64,000 bases of DNA from Malania oleifera (Eukaryota; Streptophyta; Magnoliopsida; Santalales; Ximeniaceae): the NCBI RefSeq assembly GCF_029873635.1, contig NC_080426.1, positions 58,312,673-58,376,672 of the forward strand, in the 5' to 3' direction. Made by a program: the position numbers and the translations under genes. A model generated the notes under the pieces. The model had not been told where the DNA came from. It saw only the letters and a program-made list of their open reading frames with translations, and did no database searches. Below are positions 45,521 to 55,450 of the stretch, piece by piece. Within the stretch, counting starts at the first letter, position 1, and each line of letters starts with the position of its first letter.

Positions 45521-45850
45521 TAATATATTATTTAATTAATAATATTAATTAATTAATTAATTTAATTTTTTTTTTAGGATCACTACACAAAATCTAAGAT
45601 TGTATCACCAAACTCATTTTTATCTCCATATCCATGGCATCCAAGTATCCTCTCATGTATATATATATAAATATATTATTATATTATATTATATTATATT
45701 ATTTAATTAATAATAATAATAATAATTTAATTAATTAATTAATTAATTTAATTTTTTTTTTAGGATCACTACATAAAATCTAAGATTGTATCACCAAACT
45801 CATTTTTATCTTCATATCCATGGCCTCCATGTATCCTCTCATACCCTGCA
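45500..45850. repeat. ~186-bp tandem duplication across the LTR-RTE junction
   Basis: The LTR start (CACTACA on plus) occurs at 45581-45587 and again at 45767-45773, each followed by the same 65 bp of RTE sequence and preceded by similar AATT-rich DNA. The duplication therefore happened after the LTR inserted. Copies differ in AT repeat length and a few bases. Confidence 0.85.
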
Positions 45851-46195
45851 TTATCCTTCCCAATGTGAGCATTCAAATCAGCTCCTATATATGTTTTTTC
45901 ATACATCGGGATCCCTTATAAAATACTATCCATTTCTTTCCAAAATTGTCTTTTTAAAATTTTTTTTTTCTAAGCTTGTTTGGGGAGCATATGCACTAAT
46001 GATGTTTACTATCTTTAGGGCCTAAAACTAACTTGATTGTAATGATTCTATCCCCTATTCTTTTAACATCTACTGCATTATCTTTTAGATCTCTATCTAC
46101 AAGAATACCCATCCCATTTTTTTATGATTCTCTATACCAATGTACCAAAGTTTAAATCCTGATTTTTTGGGATTTCCTCTTATTTTATCTTCGAA
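45774..46195 (-). pseudogene. RTE LINE endonuclease N-terminal part
   Basis: Minus-strand RTE endonuclease: SGFKLWYIGIENHKK followed by a VDRDLKDNAVDVKRIGDRIITIKLVLG block, the GADLNAHIGKD catalytic region and HGGHGY-like sequence before ILDF. Broken by several frame changes. It ends at its 5' side near 46195, next to L1 ORF1-like DNA. Confidence 0.8.
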
Positions 46196-46199
46196 ACAA

Positions 46200-46640
46200 T
46201 GTATTTGGCAAGATGCCAAATATGAAAAGATGGGTTTTTTCTGCTCGAAATGTTGCAGGCGAGGACATACCTCGATTGTTTGCAGGTTGGGAGAGAAGCG
46301 AAAGGAGGAGGAAAAATATAAAGAAAAAAAGATATGGAAAACCAAAGACTAATGACAGTGTGATAGAAACCAATGCCGACGTGGATAAAGGGGCAAAGAA
46401 GGTAGTGCAAGAAGTAGGATCCAGTAATATGCATATGAAGAAGCAGATTAATGATAAGGGCCCTGAAATAGTGGAAACTCTTGTAGTTCAAGAAAAAAGA
46501 GGATTATGCAAGGCAAAACTATGATATACCGTAGAGAGCATTAGAAAATAATGGGAATGAAGATTCAATAGAGAGGAATGAAGGGGAGTGTGAAAAAGTT
46601 AGAGTACATGGTAGTGGCTTAGATTGTCAAGGAAGCACTG
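46200..46640 (+). pseudogene. L1 ORF1-like fragment with CCHC knuckle
   Basis: Plus-strand sequence with DAKYEKMGFFCSKCCRRGHTSIVC, the zf-CCHC_4 pattern of plant L1 ORF1 proteins, followed by a lysine-rich and then acidic tail without domains. A stop occurs after about 103 codons of the open part (46213-46524). It ends near 46.6 kb against Copia sequence. It may be the 5' part of the L1 whose remainder is at 28-4647. Confidence 0.6.
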
Positions 46641-46659
46641 TGGTTTACATGATCGGTCA

Positions 46660-47384
46660 ATGTGCTAAGTATTCAACTAGGTGGAGTTCTTGTTAGCACG
46701 AACAAGTTCAAGCATCACTTGGACATGGTTAACATCTCCAGGTGCTAGACAGGAGGTGGTCCCAATCTACTGTCCTAGGTGGAGCAGTGAGTTATGCTTT
46801 CATATTTCTCTTAAGTGGTGAATATTCGCCAAGTTGGAGATTGTTAGACATATGGCTCATATTGAGTGGAATGCATGCACTGGGAAAGCATGGTGAAGCA
46901 AAGAACAAGGAAGGATGCTGCAAGAAGAAACCATTGATGGTTAGGTCGACAATTGCATCAACGATTTACTCTCAGGAGATAATCATCAATGGTTTTAGTC
47001 GGGTGTGGCTTTGTTTAGCGCAGATAATAGATTTTGAATTAGGAGATCAGTAGATTGGGAAATTTGAAGGATTTTCCTCCGGAATTTGCTACAAAAGTGT
47101 TTTAGATGTATTCTAAGTCTTCTGTACGCATAAGATTAGAATATAAACAATATTTTGTAACCCTTGACATTTTGATAGTGAAACTCAGCTACTTGCTTTT
47201 GTGGACGTAGATAGATTGTCAAGCCACATAATTTCTTATGTTGTGTGTTCTTATTACTTTATTTTATTCTCTTTGTAATTGATTATTTTCGTATTCATTC
47301 ATTGTTAGTTGCTATATTGCTTGTTCCAGATTCAATTTGTGTTTTTTCGTTATGTATTGGTATACTACCTCTCTCTGCACAACA
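46660..47384 (+). mobile_element. Copia A 3' end: RNase H tail, polypurine tract and 3' LTR
   Basis: Plus-strand tail of a Copia element. The KFKHHLDMVNIS block ends the RNase H (near 46700), CAAGTTGGAGAT precedes the LTR, and the LTR ends ACAACA followed by CAAAG (47385-47389). The same CAAAG borders the 5' LTR at 43482-43486, and RTE sequence lies beyond both. Same family as 42921-43481 but in the opposite orientation. Confidence 0.83.
46842..47384 (+). repeat. 3' LTR of Copia A
   Basis: 543 bp, TGTTAGACATATGGC...GCACAACA, homologous over most of its length to the minus-strand LTR at 42921-43481. Confidence 0.87.
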
Positions 47385-49289
47385 CAAAGGAAGATACTTG
47401 GGTAGTAAATAAAGTCAGTGGTATGATCAAGAAGTCCAAAAATCCATTAAGAAAAAAAGAAATTAGTATAAGATATGGCAAAATTGTAGAAAAAAAAAAA
47501 TCTTGAAAAATATAAAGAAATGAGAAAAGTACAAAAAAATATATATATATATATCAATGAAGCTAAACATAGAGCTTATGATATTTTATATACTAAGTTA
47601 GATACAAAAGAAGGAGAAAAAGACATTTACAGACTTACTTGAGCTAGAGAAAGAAAATGTAAGGATATAGGTTTTGCAAAATGTATAAAGGACGAGAATA
47701 ATAATGTCTTAATTAGAGAAGAAGATATAAAAGAAAGATGGCGAAAATACTTTAACAAGTTTTTCAATGAAAACTTAAATGAAAGATTGAACTTGAAAGT
47801 GACAAATGAAGAGAAGATAAAAAATAGAAGATTTATTCGTAAAATTAGAGTCCTTAAAGTTAAGATGACATTAAAAAAGATAAAAAGTGAGAAATCTATA
47901 GGACTAGATAAAATACCAATTGAAGTTTGGAAATGTTTAGGGGATAAAGGTTTTATTTGGTTAATTAATATATTCAATAATATTATAAAAACCAAGAAAA
48001 TGTCAGAAGAATGGAGGAAAAGTACGTTAGTACCTCAGTATAAAAACAAAAGTGATTGAAAACTGTAATAACTATCCGAAATTATGGGAAAAGGTAATTG
48101 TACATAGAATAATATTAGAAATAAAGACTTAAGAAAATCAATTTCATTTTATGCCTGAGAGATTAACTATAGAAACTATTTATCTTTTACGAAGTTTAAT
48201 GGAAAAGTCTAAGGAAAAGAAGAAGGACTTGCATATGATTTTTATTGATATAGAGAAAGCTTATGATAGAATACTTAGGGAAGTGCTTTGGTGGATATTA
48301 GAAAAAAGGGGAGTGTAGTAGATATATAGAGGACGTTAAGGACATGTGTGATAGAGTAAGGACTAGAGTTAGGACCGTAGGAGGACAGTCTGGAGAGTTC
48401 CTAATCTCAATAGGTGTTCATCAAGGTTCTACTTTGAGTTCTTATCTTTTTTACTTTAATAATTGATGAAATATCTAGGAATATCCAAGATGAAATCTCT
48501 TGGGGTATGTCGTTTGCAGATGATATTGTGTTGATTGATGATAGTATGAGCAGAGTAGAATCAAAGTTAGAACTTTGGAGAGCTACATTGGAGTCTAAAG
48601 GGTTTAGGATAAGCAGGAATAAGACTGAATAGATAAAATGTAATTTTAGTAATGTAAAGAGTAGCACCAAAGAGAAGATTAAACTGGACAATCAAGAGAT
48701 TAATAGCACTGATAGATTTAGATATTTTGAATCTATTATGCAAGGTTAAGGGGAAATTAAAGAAGATGTAGTACATAGAATTACGACAAGTTGGGTAAAA
48801 TGGAGGAGTGCGTTAGGTGTGTTGTGTGATTGTAGAATACCCTTAAAATTAAAAGGAAAATATTTTATGGTTCAATGTTGGGTAACTAAATAACAATATA
48901 TACAAAAACTAAAAGTGGTTGAGATGCATATGTTAAGATGGATGAGTGATTTAACATTAAAAGATAAAGTGAGAAATGAACATATATGTAACAATTTAGG
49001 CATAACACTAGTTGAAAACAAGATAATTAAGGGAGGGGCGATTTAGATAGTTTGGTCATTTAAAACGCAAACCTAGTAGAGCACCTATGAGGAGGAGAGA
49101 GTTATCATTTTTGACACGAAAAGGGGTAGGCCTAAAAGTACTTGATATAAGGTAGTGAGAAAAAATTTAATAGCCCTCGACCTAATAGAAGAAAATGCTT
49201 TAAATCGAGTGAATTAACGAAAAAAAAATTCATATAGACGACCCAACCTATTGAAAGTTAAGACTTATGTTATTGTTGTTGTTGTTGTA
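47385..49289 (+). pseudogene. RTE LINE reverse transcriptase and 3' end
   Basis: RTE-clade LINE sequence on the plus strand. Linker KEDTWVVNKVSG, then LRKIKSEKSIGLDKIPIEVWKCLG, IDIEKAYDRI and the catalytic SFADDIVLIDD near 48507-48533, then late RT blocks. Ends in a (TTG)n tail at about 49271-49289, typical of plant RTE elements. Broken by stops and shifts, for example between the open part 47787-48059 and the rest. The 5' half lies inverted at 43487-46195. Confidence 0.85.
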
Positions 49290-49964
49290 TGATGAGATCA
49301 AGGATATTTAAAAATAATGAAAAAAAAATATGTAAGTTCAAAATTATTTTCTCCTCTTAATGAATATTAGTTGTGAGCATATATTATGTATATCTCACAT
49401 TTTTAAATTATTTGATTTTAGAGGATAATGGAGAGTGAAGATAATTCAAAATTAGAAATATTTTTAAAATTTTAAAATTTAGTATAAAGGATAATGGGAG
49501 GTCAGGAAGGTAATGAAAAATTATAATTTTTTTAAAATTTAAAATAAAAAATAATATGTGAAAATAGTTATATACTTACAATTTGTAAATTGTAAATATA
49601 AAATAAGTTGAAAATTGTGGGATTTTGGGAAGAGAACTTTAAAAAAAAAAAAAAAAAGAAGATTAAAACTGTCTGTACAGCCCTATACAGCATAGATCAA
49701 AATCCACATAATTAAATTTTAAATGAATATTAATAGCTTTAAAATAAATTTTATTTTTTGTAATAAAAATTAGTGAGAGCATTTTTTGTAATAAAAAAAA
49801 GAGTGAGAGCGCTTCATCTAATAATGATAAATCTATCAAAAAATGTTACATCCACACCAGCCAAAAGGGCACTCCACGCCAGATCACCGCCTTTCGCACT
49901 CACACTTTTTTTCTTTTTTCTTTTTTTTTTTAAAAATCACACTCTCTCCTTCTCTCTCTTCTGT
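49290..49964. other. Intergenic, upstream region of the protease gene
   Basis: AT-rich single-copy-looking DNA with A and T runs and no coding features. The last part holds CT-rich tracts (49941-49962) just upstream of the TATA box. Confidence 0.6.
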
Positions 49965-49972
49965 TATTTATA
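49965..49972 (+). promoter_or_regulatory. TATA box of the aspartic protease gene
   Basis: TATTTATA, 47 bp before the ATG at 50019, preceded by a pyrimidine tract. This implies a very short leader of about 15-25 nt. Confidence 0.55.
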
Positions 49973-50018
49973 CTCGCTAGTCCAACTCTTTCCCCTTAAC
50001 CTCCATAGCCTCTCTGCC

Positions 50019-51455
50019 ATGGAAGCTGAACCCAAATCCGTTCTCTTCTCCTTCTTCTTCCTCATTTCCCTCTGTGCAGGTCTCCGTTACCAGACTCTGA
50101 GTCCAGGGACTCTCCCCATCCCATCCAAGCTCAACCCCGATGTCTCATGGACCGAATCCGAGACCGTAACCCTACCTGATTCTGCCCAAGCGGAGACCCA
50201 AACCCAATCCACCCTCGCCCTCTCCCTCCGCCTCGAGCACATTGATGCCTTGGCCTCCGACCTCACCGCCGAGTCCCTCTTCAAGCTCAGACTCGACCGC
50301 GATGCTATCCGGGTCGGATCCCTCCTCGCTAAGGCCGCCGGCGTCCCCTTCAAACAAACCCCCGGCGAACACTTCAGTAGCTCCATCATCTCCGGCCTCG
50401 CGCAAGGCAGCGGCGAGTACTTCACTCGCTTGGGCATCGGAACTCCTCCGACGTTCGAGTACCTGGTTCTCGATACCGGATCCGACATTAATTGGATCCA
50501 GTGTAAACCCTGCGCCAGATGTTACAATCAGACGGATCGGCTCTTCGATCCGGCTAAGTCTCATACCTACGCCGCAGTCCCTTGTAGGTCAGCACAATGT
50601 CAAAAGCTGGACAGCTCCGGATGTGATCGGCAGAAGCAAAGGTGCCTCTATCAGGTGTCCTACGGCGACGGGTCGTTCACCGTCGGCGTGCTCTCCACTG
50701 AAACGCTGACGTTCCGGCGGACGAAGATTGCGAATGTGATGATTGGGTGCGGCCACGACAACGAGGGATTGTTCGTCGGCGCCGCTGGATTGTTGGGGCT
50801 CGGCCAGGGGAAACTTTCTTTCCCGGCCCAAGCTGGCGCCCAGTTCAAGCAAAAGTTCTCGTACTGCTTGGTGGACCGTTCGGCGTCTTCGAAGCCGTCT
50901 TCGCTGTTATTTGGCGAATCGGCGGTGTCGCACAGGGCCCGCTATACTCCTCTAGCCCCAAACAAAAAGCTCGACACCTTCTACTACGTCAACCTCCTCG
51001 GAATCAGCGTAGGCGGGTCTCCAGTCCGGGCAATTACTCCGTCGCTGTTCAAGCTCGACCAGATTGGAAACGGAGGAGTCATAATCGACTCGGGGACCTC
51101 GGTGACCCGACTCACCATGCCGGCTTACACCGCCCTGCGCGACGAATTCAAGAAAAAAACGAAGAATCTGAAACTGACAGACGGATTCTCTCTGTTCGAT
51201 ACGTGCTACGACCTGAGGGGGAAGGCGGAGGTAAAGGTGCCGACGGTGGTATTGCATTTCGAGAACAAGGTGGACATGTCGCTGCCGGCGACGAATTACC
51301 TGATTCCGGTGGACAACGAGGGGACTTTCTGCTTCGCCTTCGCCGGAACGGCGAGCGGGTTGTCGATAATTGGGAATATACAGCAGCAGGGATTCCGGGT
51401 CATGTTCGATTTGGCGAAATCCATGGTCGGGTTTTATTCGGGCGGGTGCACATGA
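50019..51455 (+). CDS. A1-family aspartic protease, APF2-like
   Basis: An intact 478-residue ORF without introns. A hydrophobic signal peptide (about residues 8-21, SVLFSFFFLISLC) indicates secretion. A propeptide-like stretch runs to about 120. The TAXi-N lobe starts with GSGEYFTRLGIGTPP and has catalytic DTGS at 152-155; the second lobe has DSGT at 357-360. Cysteine-rich CKPCARCYNQ (162-171) is the plant-specific insert pattern of atypical (nepenthesin/CND41-like) proteases. The C-terminus NIQQQGFRVMFDLAKSMVGF is highly conserved. It closely resembles Arabidopsis APF2 (At1g01300) from memory, which is also intronless. ATG at 50019 was chosen because it starts the signal peptide; the frame is open for 82 codons upstream but the TATA box lies inside that stretch. 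It is GC-rich compared with its surroundings. The only clear host gene here. Confidence 0.93.
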   Translation: MEAEPKSVLFSFFFLISLCAGLRYQTLSPGTLPIPSKLNPDVSWTESETVTLPDSAQAETQTQSTLALSLRLEHIDALASDLTAESLFKLRLDRDAIRVGSLLAKAAGVPFKQTPGEHFSSSIISGLAQGSGEYFTRLGIGTPPTFEYLVLDTGSDINWIQCKPCARCYNQTDRLFDPAKSHTYAAVPCRSAQCQKLDSSGCDRQKQRCLYQVSYGDGSFTVGVLSTETLTFRRTKIANVMIGCGHDNEGLFVGAAGLLGLGQGKLSFPAQAGAQFKQKFSYCLVDRSASSKPSSLLFGESAVSHRARYTPLAPNKKLDTFYYVNLLGISVGGSPVRAITPSLFKLDQIGNGGVIIDSGTSVTRLTMPAYTALRDEFKKKTKNLKLTDGFSLFDTCYDLRGKAEVKVPTVVLHFENKVDMSLPATNYLIPVDNEGTFCFAFAGTASGLSIIGNIQQQGFRVMFDLAKSMVGFYSGGCT

Positions 51456-51897
51456 CTTGCGCGTGCTCCGTGTCAAGGGGTGAGGAACATGGAACAAGGA
51501 AGGCACTCTTTCTCTCTCGCTTGCCGTCCTTGAAAAAAAAAAAAAAGAAGAAGAATTTGTGTTTTGTTTTTTGGGGGGTAAAAATGTTGAACTCCCATCC
51601 GAGAAAATAGAGAAGGAAAAAGGAAAAGTAGAGAAGGAAAAACTCGGATTGTGCAATGTTGTGTTGTTTGTTGTAAGCTTGTATTAAATTAAGAAAGGGG
51701 GTTAAGGGTAATGAGTGTGATCAATATGGAAAATTGAAGGCAGACGCGCATTCCCAGTAAATAATAGTGATTTGTATGGAAAAGGTGTTTGTGTTTGGCC
51801 TTTGGCTACCCCTAATGATGTCTGCCAGCTGACGCTGCGATCATGCCTGCCCAAAAAGCTAGCTTGCTGCTTTCCATGGCTGCAAAACGACACACCA

Positions 51898-51928
<31 letters not shown>

Positions 51929-52177
51929 GGGACTACGGGGATTTACTTAGATCTTTGTTCACCTTTAAGGGTAAAATTTACTAAATGCTAGTATGTTTAA
52001 TTTATTTTTTTCCTCCTTTCCATTGTTGCGAGAGACTCTCTTGTCAAAAGAATGTTCCCCTCTCTCCATATGCCAAAATTGATGGGTCTGTCTATACGAA
52101 TGTGTTGAGAACATGCGTCTAATACTAAAAAGAATCGGAAATTATATTCACGATTTAGTCAATTGTGAGACATTTGC
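51456..52177. other. 3' flank of the protease gene, no further gene seen
   Basis: Begins with the likely 3' UTR (A run at 51533-51545, then AT-rich sequence to about 51700). A CT microsatellite lies at 51897-51925. No coding sequence, tRNA or transposon boundary recognised. Confidence 0.6.
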
Positions 52178-52402
52178 TTTTCTTTTTTTTCTTTTTTTTT
52201 TTTTGGAATACCCACTGAGTACCCACACGTCCGTTTTACAGTCCACGTGACTAATCCTGCGTCCCTTAAAGTTGACCCCATAACTTCAAAGGAAGGGTAA
52301 ATTCAGGAGTCCAAGGACGGAAACGAGTTCGGGAGGGTTTGAACACCTGATCTCGTGAAAGGCACTTTCGTAGTCCGCACTACCACCTGAACCACATCTT
52401 TC
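52178..52402 (-). mobile_element. tRNA-derived SINE with poly(A) tail
   Basis: On the minus strand, an A box (TGGTTCAGGTGGTAGTG) and B box (GGTGTTCAAACCC; plus 52335-52347) are followed by a body of about 130 bp. It ends in an A-rich tail seen as T at 52178-52204. Its head overlaps the start of the truncated LTR at about 52395. Not a tRNA gene: no acceptor stem after the B box. Confidence 0.75.
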
Positions 52403-52577
52403 ACTTCTTTTTCATAACAAGGATTTAGTAAACTAAAAAGGAAGTGGTTTAATAACTGCGCTTCAAGTCTCAGTGGATCGATATCCAACTTACCCACTTT
52501 CTATTGAACTTGGGATAGTTAGGTTTTATAAATATTATTTTTGGTGCTTAAGGAACTAAGCCTTGGCAAGCCTACCA
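52395..52577 (+). repeat. Truncated 5' LTR of element G
   Basis: Only the last 183 bp of the LTR remain, matching 59868-60040. The missing part is replaced by a SINE and unrelated DNA to the left. Confidence 0.85.
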
Positions 52578-52876
52578 AATTTTGGCACTATTGCCGGGGA
52601 CTTGGCTACGGTTATAAGCCAAATTCTACTTTAGAGTATTATTGCCTTGTTCTTTTGATTTGCTCTCCCTTTTGTTTTCATTTTCTTTATTAATTTCTAT
52701 TTTCTTTATTTTGGTTCCTGTTTTTGAAGTCTGAATTTGTGTGCTTACACGTGTGTATGTTTGGTCTGCGTTCTTTGGAAATTGAGATAATTCCCTTAGA
52801 TCTTGATATTGAAAAATCCTGTAGGTCCCTTAGGAATCCAATCTCTAATTCGGAGAAGGCCGAGTTTTCTGAACTG

Positions 52877-53809
52877 AAAGCAATGGCCGAAGATAACCCC
52901 CTGGTTCTCGCTGAACAAATCTCAAAGCCCCATGCTCCTCACCTACATGTAGTGGGAGAGCAACACCTTCGGCCTCTTAGGGACTACTTTGTACCTAATG
53001 CATACACATTGTCTTTTTGCATTTGGTTCCCAAATGTCCAGGTGGCACAATTTGAGATTAAGACTTCGATTATCTCGATACTGCCTAACTTTCATGGGAA
53101 CTCTACTGAAAGTCCTTACCAACATCTAGATGAGTTCTTGGAAATTTGTTTTACCATCCACATCCCTAATTTTAGTTATGATGCTCTCCGTATTAGGCTT
53201 TACCCATTCTCTCTGAAGGATAAGGCCAAATATTGGCTGACGTATTTAGAACCGAACTCGGTGACAAACTGGGCCACCATGCAACATGAATTCCTTAAAA
53301 AATACTTTTCAATTGGGAATACTAATCAACTTCGAAGAGCCATCACAAGTTTCTCACAGATGAATGGGGAACTCTTTTTCAAGACTTGGGAGCATTTTAG
53401 GGATCTGCTCCATAAATTTCCACATCACAAGGTCCCCAAGTGGCAATTAGTCCAAACTTTCTACGAAGGGTTGGTTAAGAGAGATAGGTTTTTGGTTGAT
53501 GCATCGTGCAGAGGCACTTTCCTCACTAAGCACGAGAATAAGGCCTAGATTCTCTTTGAAAATTTGGCAGAAAACTCTCAGCAGCACATGGCTTCCACCC
53601 GTAGACTACCTAATCCATCGACAATCTACAAGTTGATCGCAACCCAGGACCTGACCCCCATTCTACATGCTATATCTAAAACATTATATCAATGCTTGTC
53701 CCTAGGACCGCATGCAATAGCGTGTGCAGAGGTTTGTGTAATTTGCCTCGACCCTTCCCATACATGTTACAATTGTCCTCACATGCATTCCCAGCTTGAG
53801 CTTGTGTAG
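52877..53809 (+). pseudogene. Athila/Tat-like gag
   Basis: Gag of element G. RPLRDYFVPNAYT, IISILPNFHGNSTESPYQHL, LYPFSLKDKAKYWL and LVQTFYEGL are the typical retrotransposon gag blocks of Athila/Tat elements. A candidate nucleocapsid knuckle CVICLDPSHTCYNC follows near 53740. It would form the particle. Broken after about 53548. Confidence 0.82.
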
Positions 53810-54457
53810 GAGGAAGTAAAGGCCACTCACAATTGGTACAATAAGCCGTCCAACGACCCTTATTCGAATACATACAATCTCGAGTGGAAACAACATTCTA
53901 ACTTCTCCTGAAGGCCGCAAACCCTGGGTTTTCAAAGCCAAAGACCTCAACAAAACCCTAATGTTGTGCCCCCATGACCATATCAAAATTTCCAAAATCA
54001 TCCGGACTTAGCCCCCAAACCTTCAACCGTTCAACATCCTCCTCCACCTTGATCCAAATATGACTCATCTCAGGAGATGGTGTTGATAGCCCTTAAGAGA
54101 ATCAAAGCTGACCGTCAAGTGGACTAACAACTCCTTCACTCCCATTCCTAATCTATCATAAACCTAGAAACCACCATGGGACAGCTAGCTACTACTCTAA
54201 GTCGGAGGGATGAGGGCAAGTTACCAAGTCAGTCCATTATAAATCCAAAGGGACAATATGGGGTAGAATGTGAACCGGACACTGGCCCCTTATCATATTC
54301 TGAGCTGACCCAAGCGATAACTACATTTCAGAATAATAGGCTGATAGTTGCATAAGGCAAGGAGCAGCTGAGCACTGGGAAAACCCAAAATGAAAAACTG
54401 GGTGCACCCAATGCTGATTCATGCACTCTTTCTTCCTCTAGTTGGGTACCAATACCA

Positions 54458-55450
54458 TTGAGTCTCATGCCTACCACCAGAAGGACCACACCTCACTTCG
54501 TCCCCTATAGGGCTTTTCACGGCTACCCAGTAACACATCCGATAACCCCACTTGCACCCTCTATATTTAGGAAAGAGGCTTCCACTGAATCCATCTGGGA
54601 TATGTTGAAACAAGTGAGAATAGATAAGCCTCTCATAGATGACATTAAGAAATCGCCTGCATTCATAAAGTTCCTTAGGGACTTGTCAATGCAAGAGATA
54701 GAATCAAGGGTGCACATGGATGGCTTAGTTAAGCAAACTGAGAATATGAGTGCCATAATACTAAAGCATTTTGTTCCTAAACTAAAAGATCCCGACTCAC
54801 CTACTATTTCGTGTGTAATTGGAAATTACACCATTGAGGGCACTTTGCTAGATCTAGGAACAAGTGTGAACATCCTTTCATACTCGGTCTATCAAAAACT
54901 TAACTCAAGAGTGTTGCAACCCATCTCGGTTTCTTTATGCCTTGTTGATCGATCTCTTAAGGAACCCCAGGGTATTGTAGAAGACGTGGTAGTTAAGGTG
55001 GGAGATTTCAATTACCCTGTTGATTTCATCATTTTAGACTTGGAGACCTCCACCAACCCAATCCCTATTCTTTTGGGACGACCATTCCTAGCCACGACTA
55101 ATGCTTGCATTCAATATAAGACAAGGATTATGGACATCTTTTGGGGCCACAAGCAACGTAGGCTAAACATATTTAATGCTTCCCAACATCCACTTAATGC
55201 CGTCCAAGCCATATACGAAGACATGATTTATAAAATTGTTAGGGAAGCAACTCCTTTAATGCTATGGAAATACCCTTGGGATAGCACACTTCAGCTTGAC
55301 AACCCTACCATTGCCGAATTTGAGGACCCTTTTGAGCAATTCATAACAAAACATGATTCGGGCTCCAATTCTAAAAATAAGTTGGGGGTATGCAACTTCA
55401 GGTGTGAGGAAGAAAAAAGAGAAGCCATTGCTACTTGGGAACCAGGATGA
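54458..55450 (+). pseudogene. Element G late gag/protease region
   Basis: An open stretch of 330 codons. DKPLIDDIKKSPAFIKFLRDL leads into a retropepsin-like fold (GTLLDLGTSVNILSYSVYQKL, then IILDLETSTNPIPILLGRPFLATTNA split here over two blocks), the form of the Athila/Tat protease. The usual catalytic D-S/T-G is represented by DLGTS. The frame ends where an RT would be expected, but no RT follows. Confidence 0.78.

Larger units (their letters stand above)
43898..45587 (-). repeat. Solo LTR inside the RTE endonuclease
   Basis: 1,690 bp on the minus strand, starting TGTAGTGATCC. Flanked by CAAAA (45588-45592) and CAAAC (43893-43897), a duplication with one difference. RTE coding sequence lies on both sides. 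Contains TGAAAAGTGTCTCA (plus 44188-44201) and the CCACACACT block, like other chromovirus-type LTRs here. Confidence 0.88.

Noticed and set aside
49773-50018. In-frame extension upstream of the protease ATG
   Set aside because: No ATG at its beginning, the TATA box lies within it, and the signal peptide starts at the ATG at 50019.
50087-51656. Long overlapping frames on both strands across the protease gene
   Set aside because: Shadows caused by the GC-rich codon use of the true gene; none has a recognisable domain.
52335-52402. Second tRNA-like head
   Set aside because: Followed by about 130 bp of non-tRNA body and an A-rich tail; SINE, not a tRNA gene.
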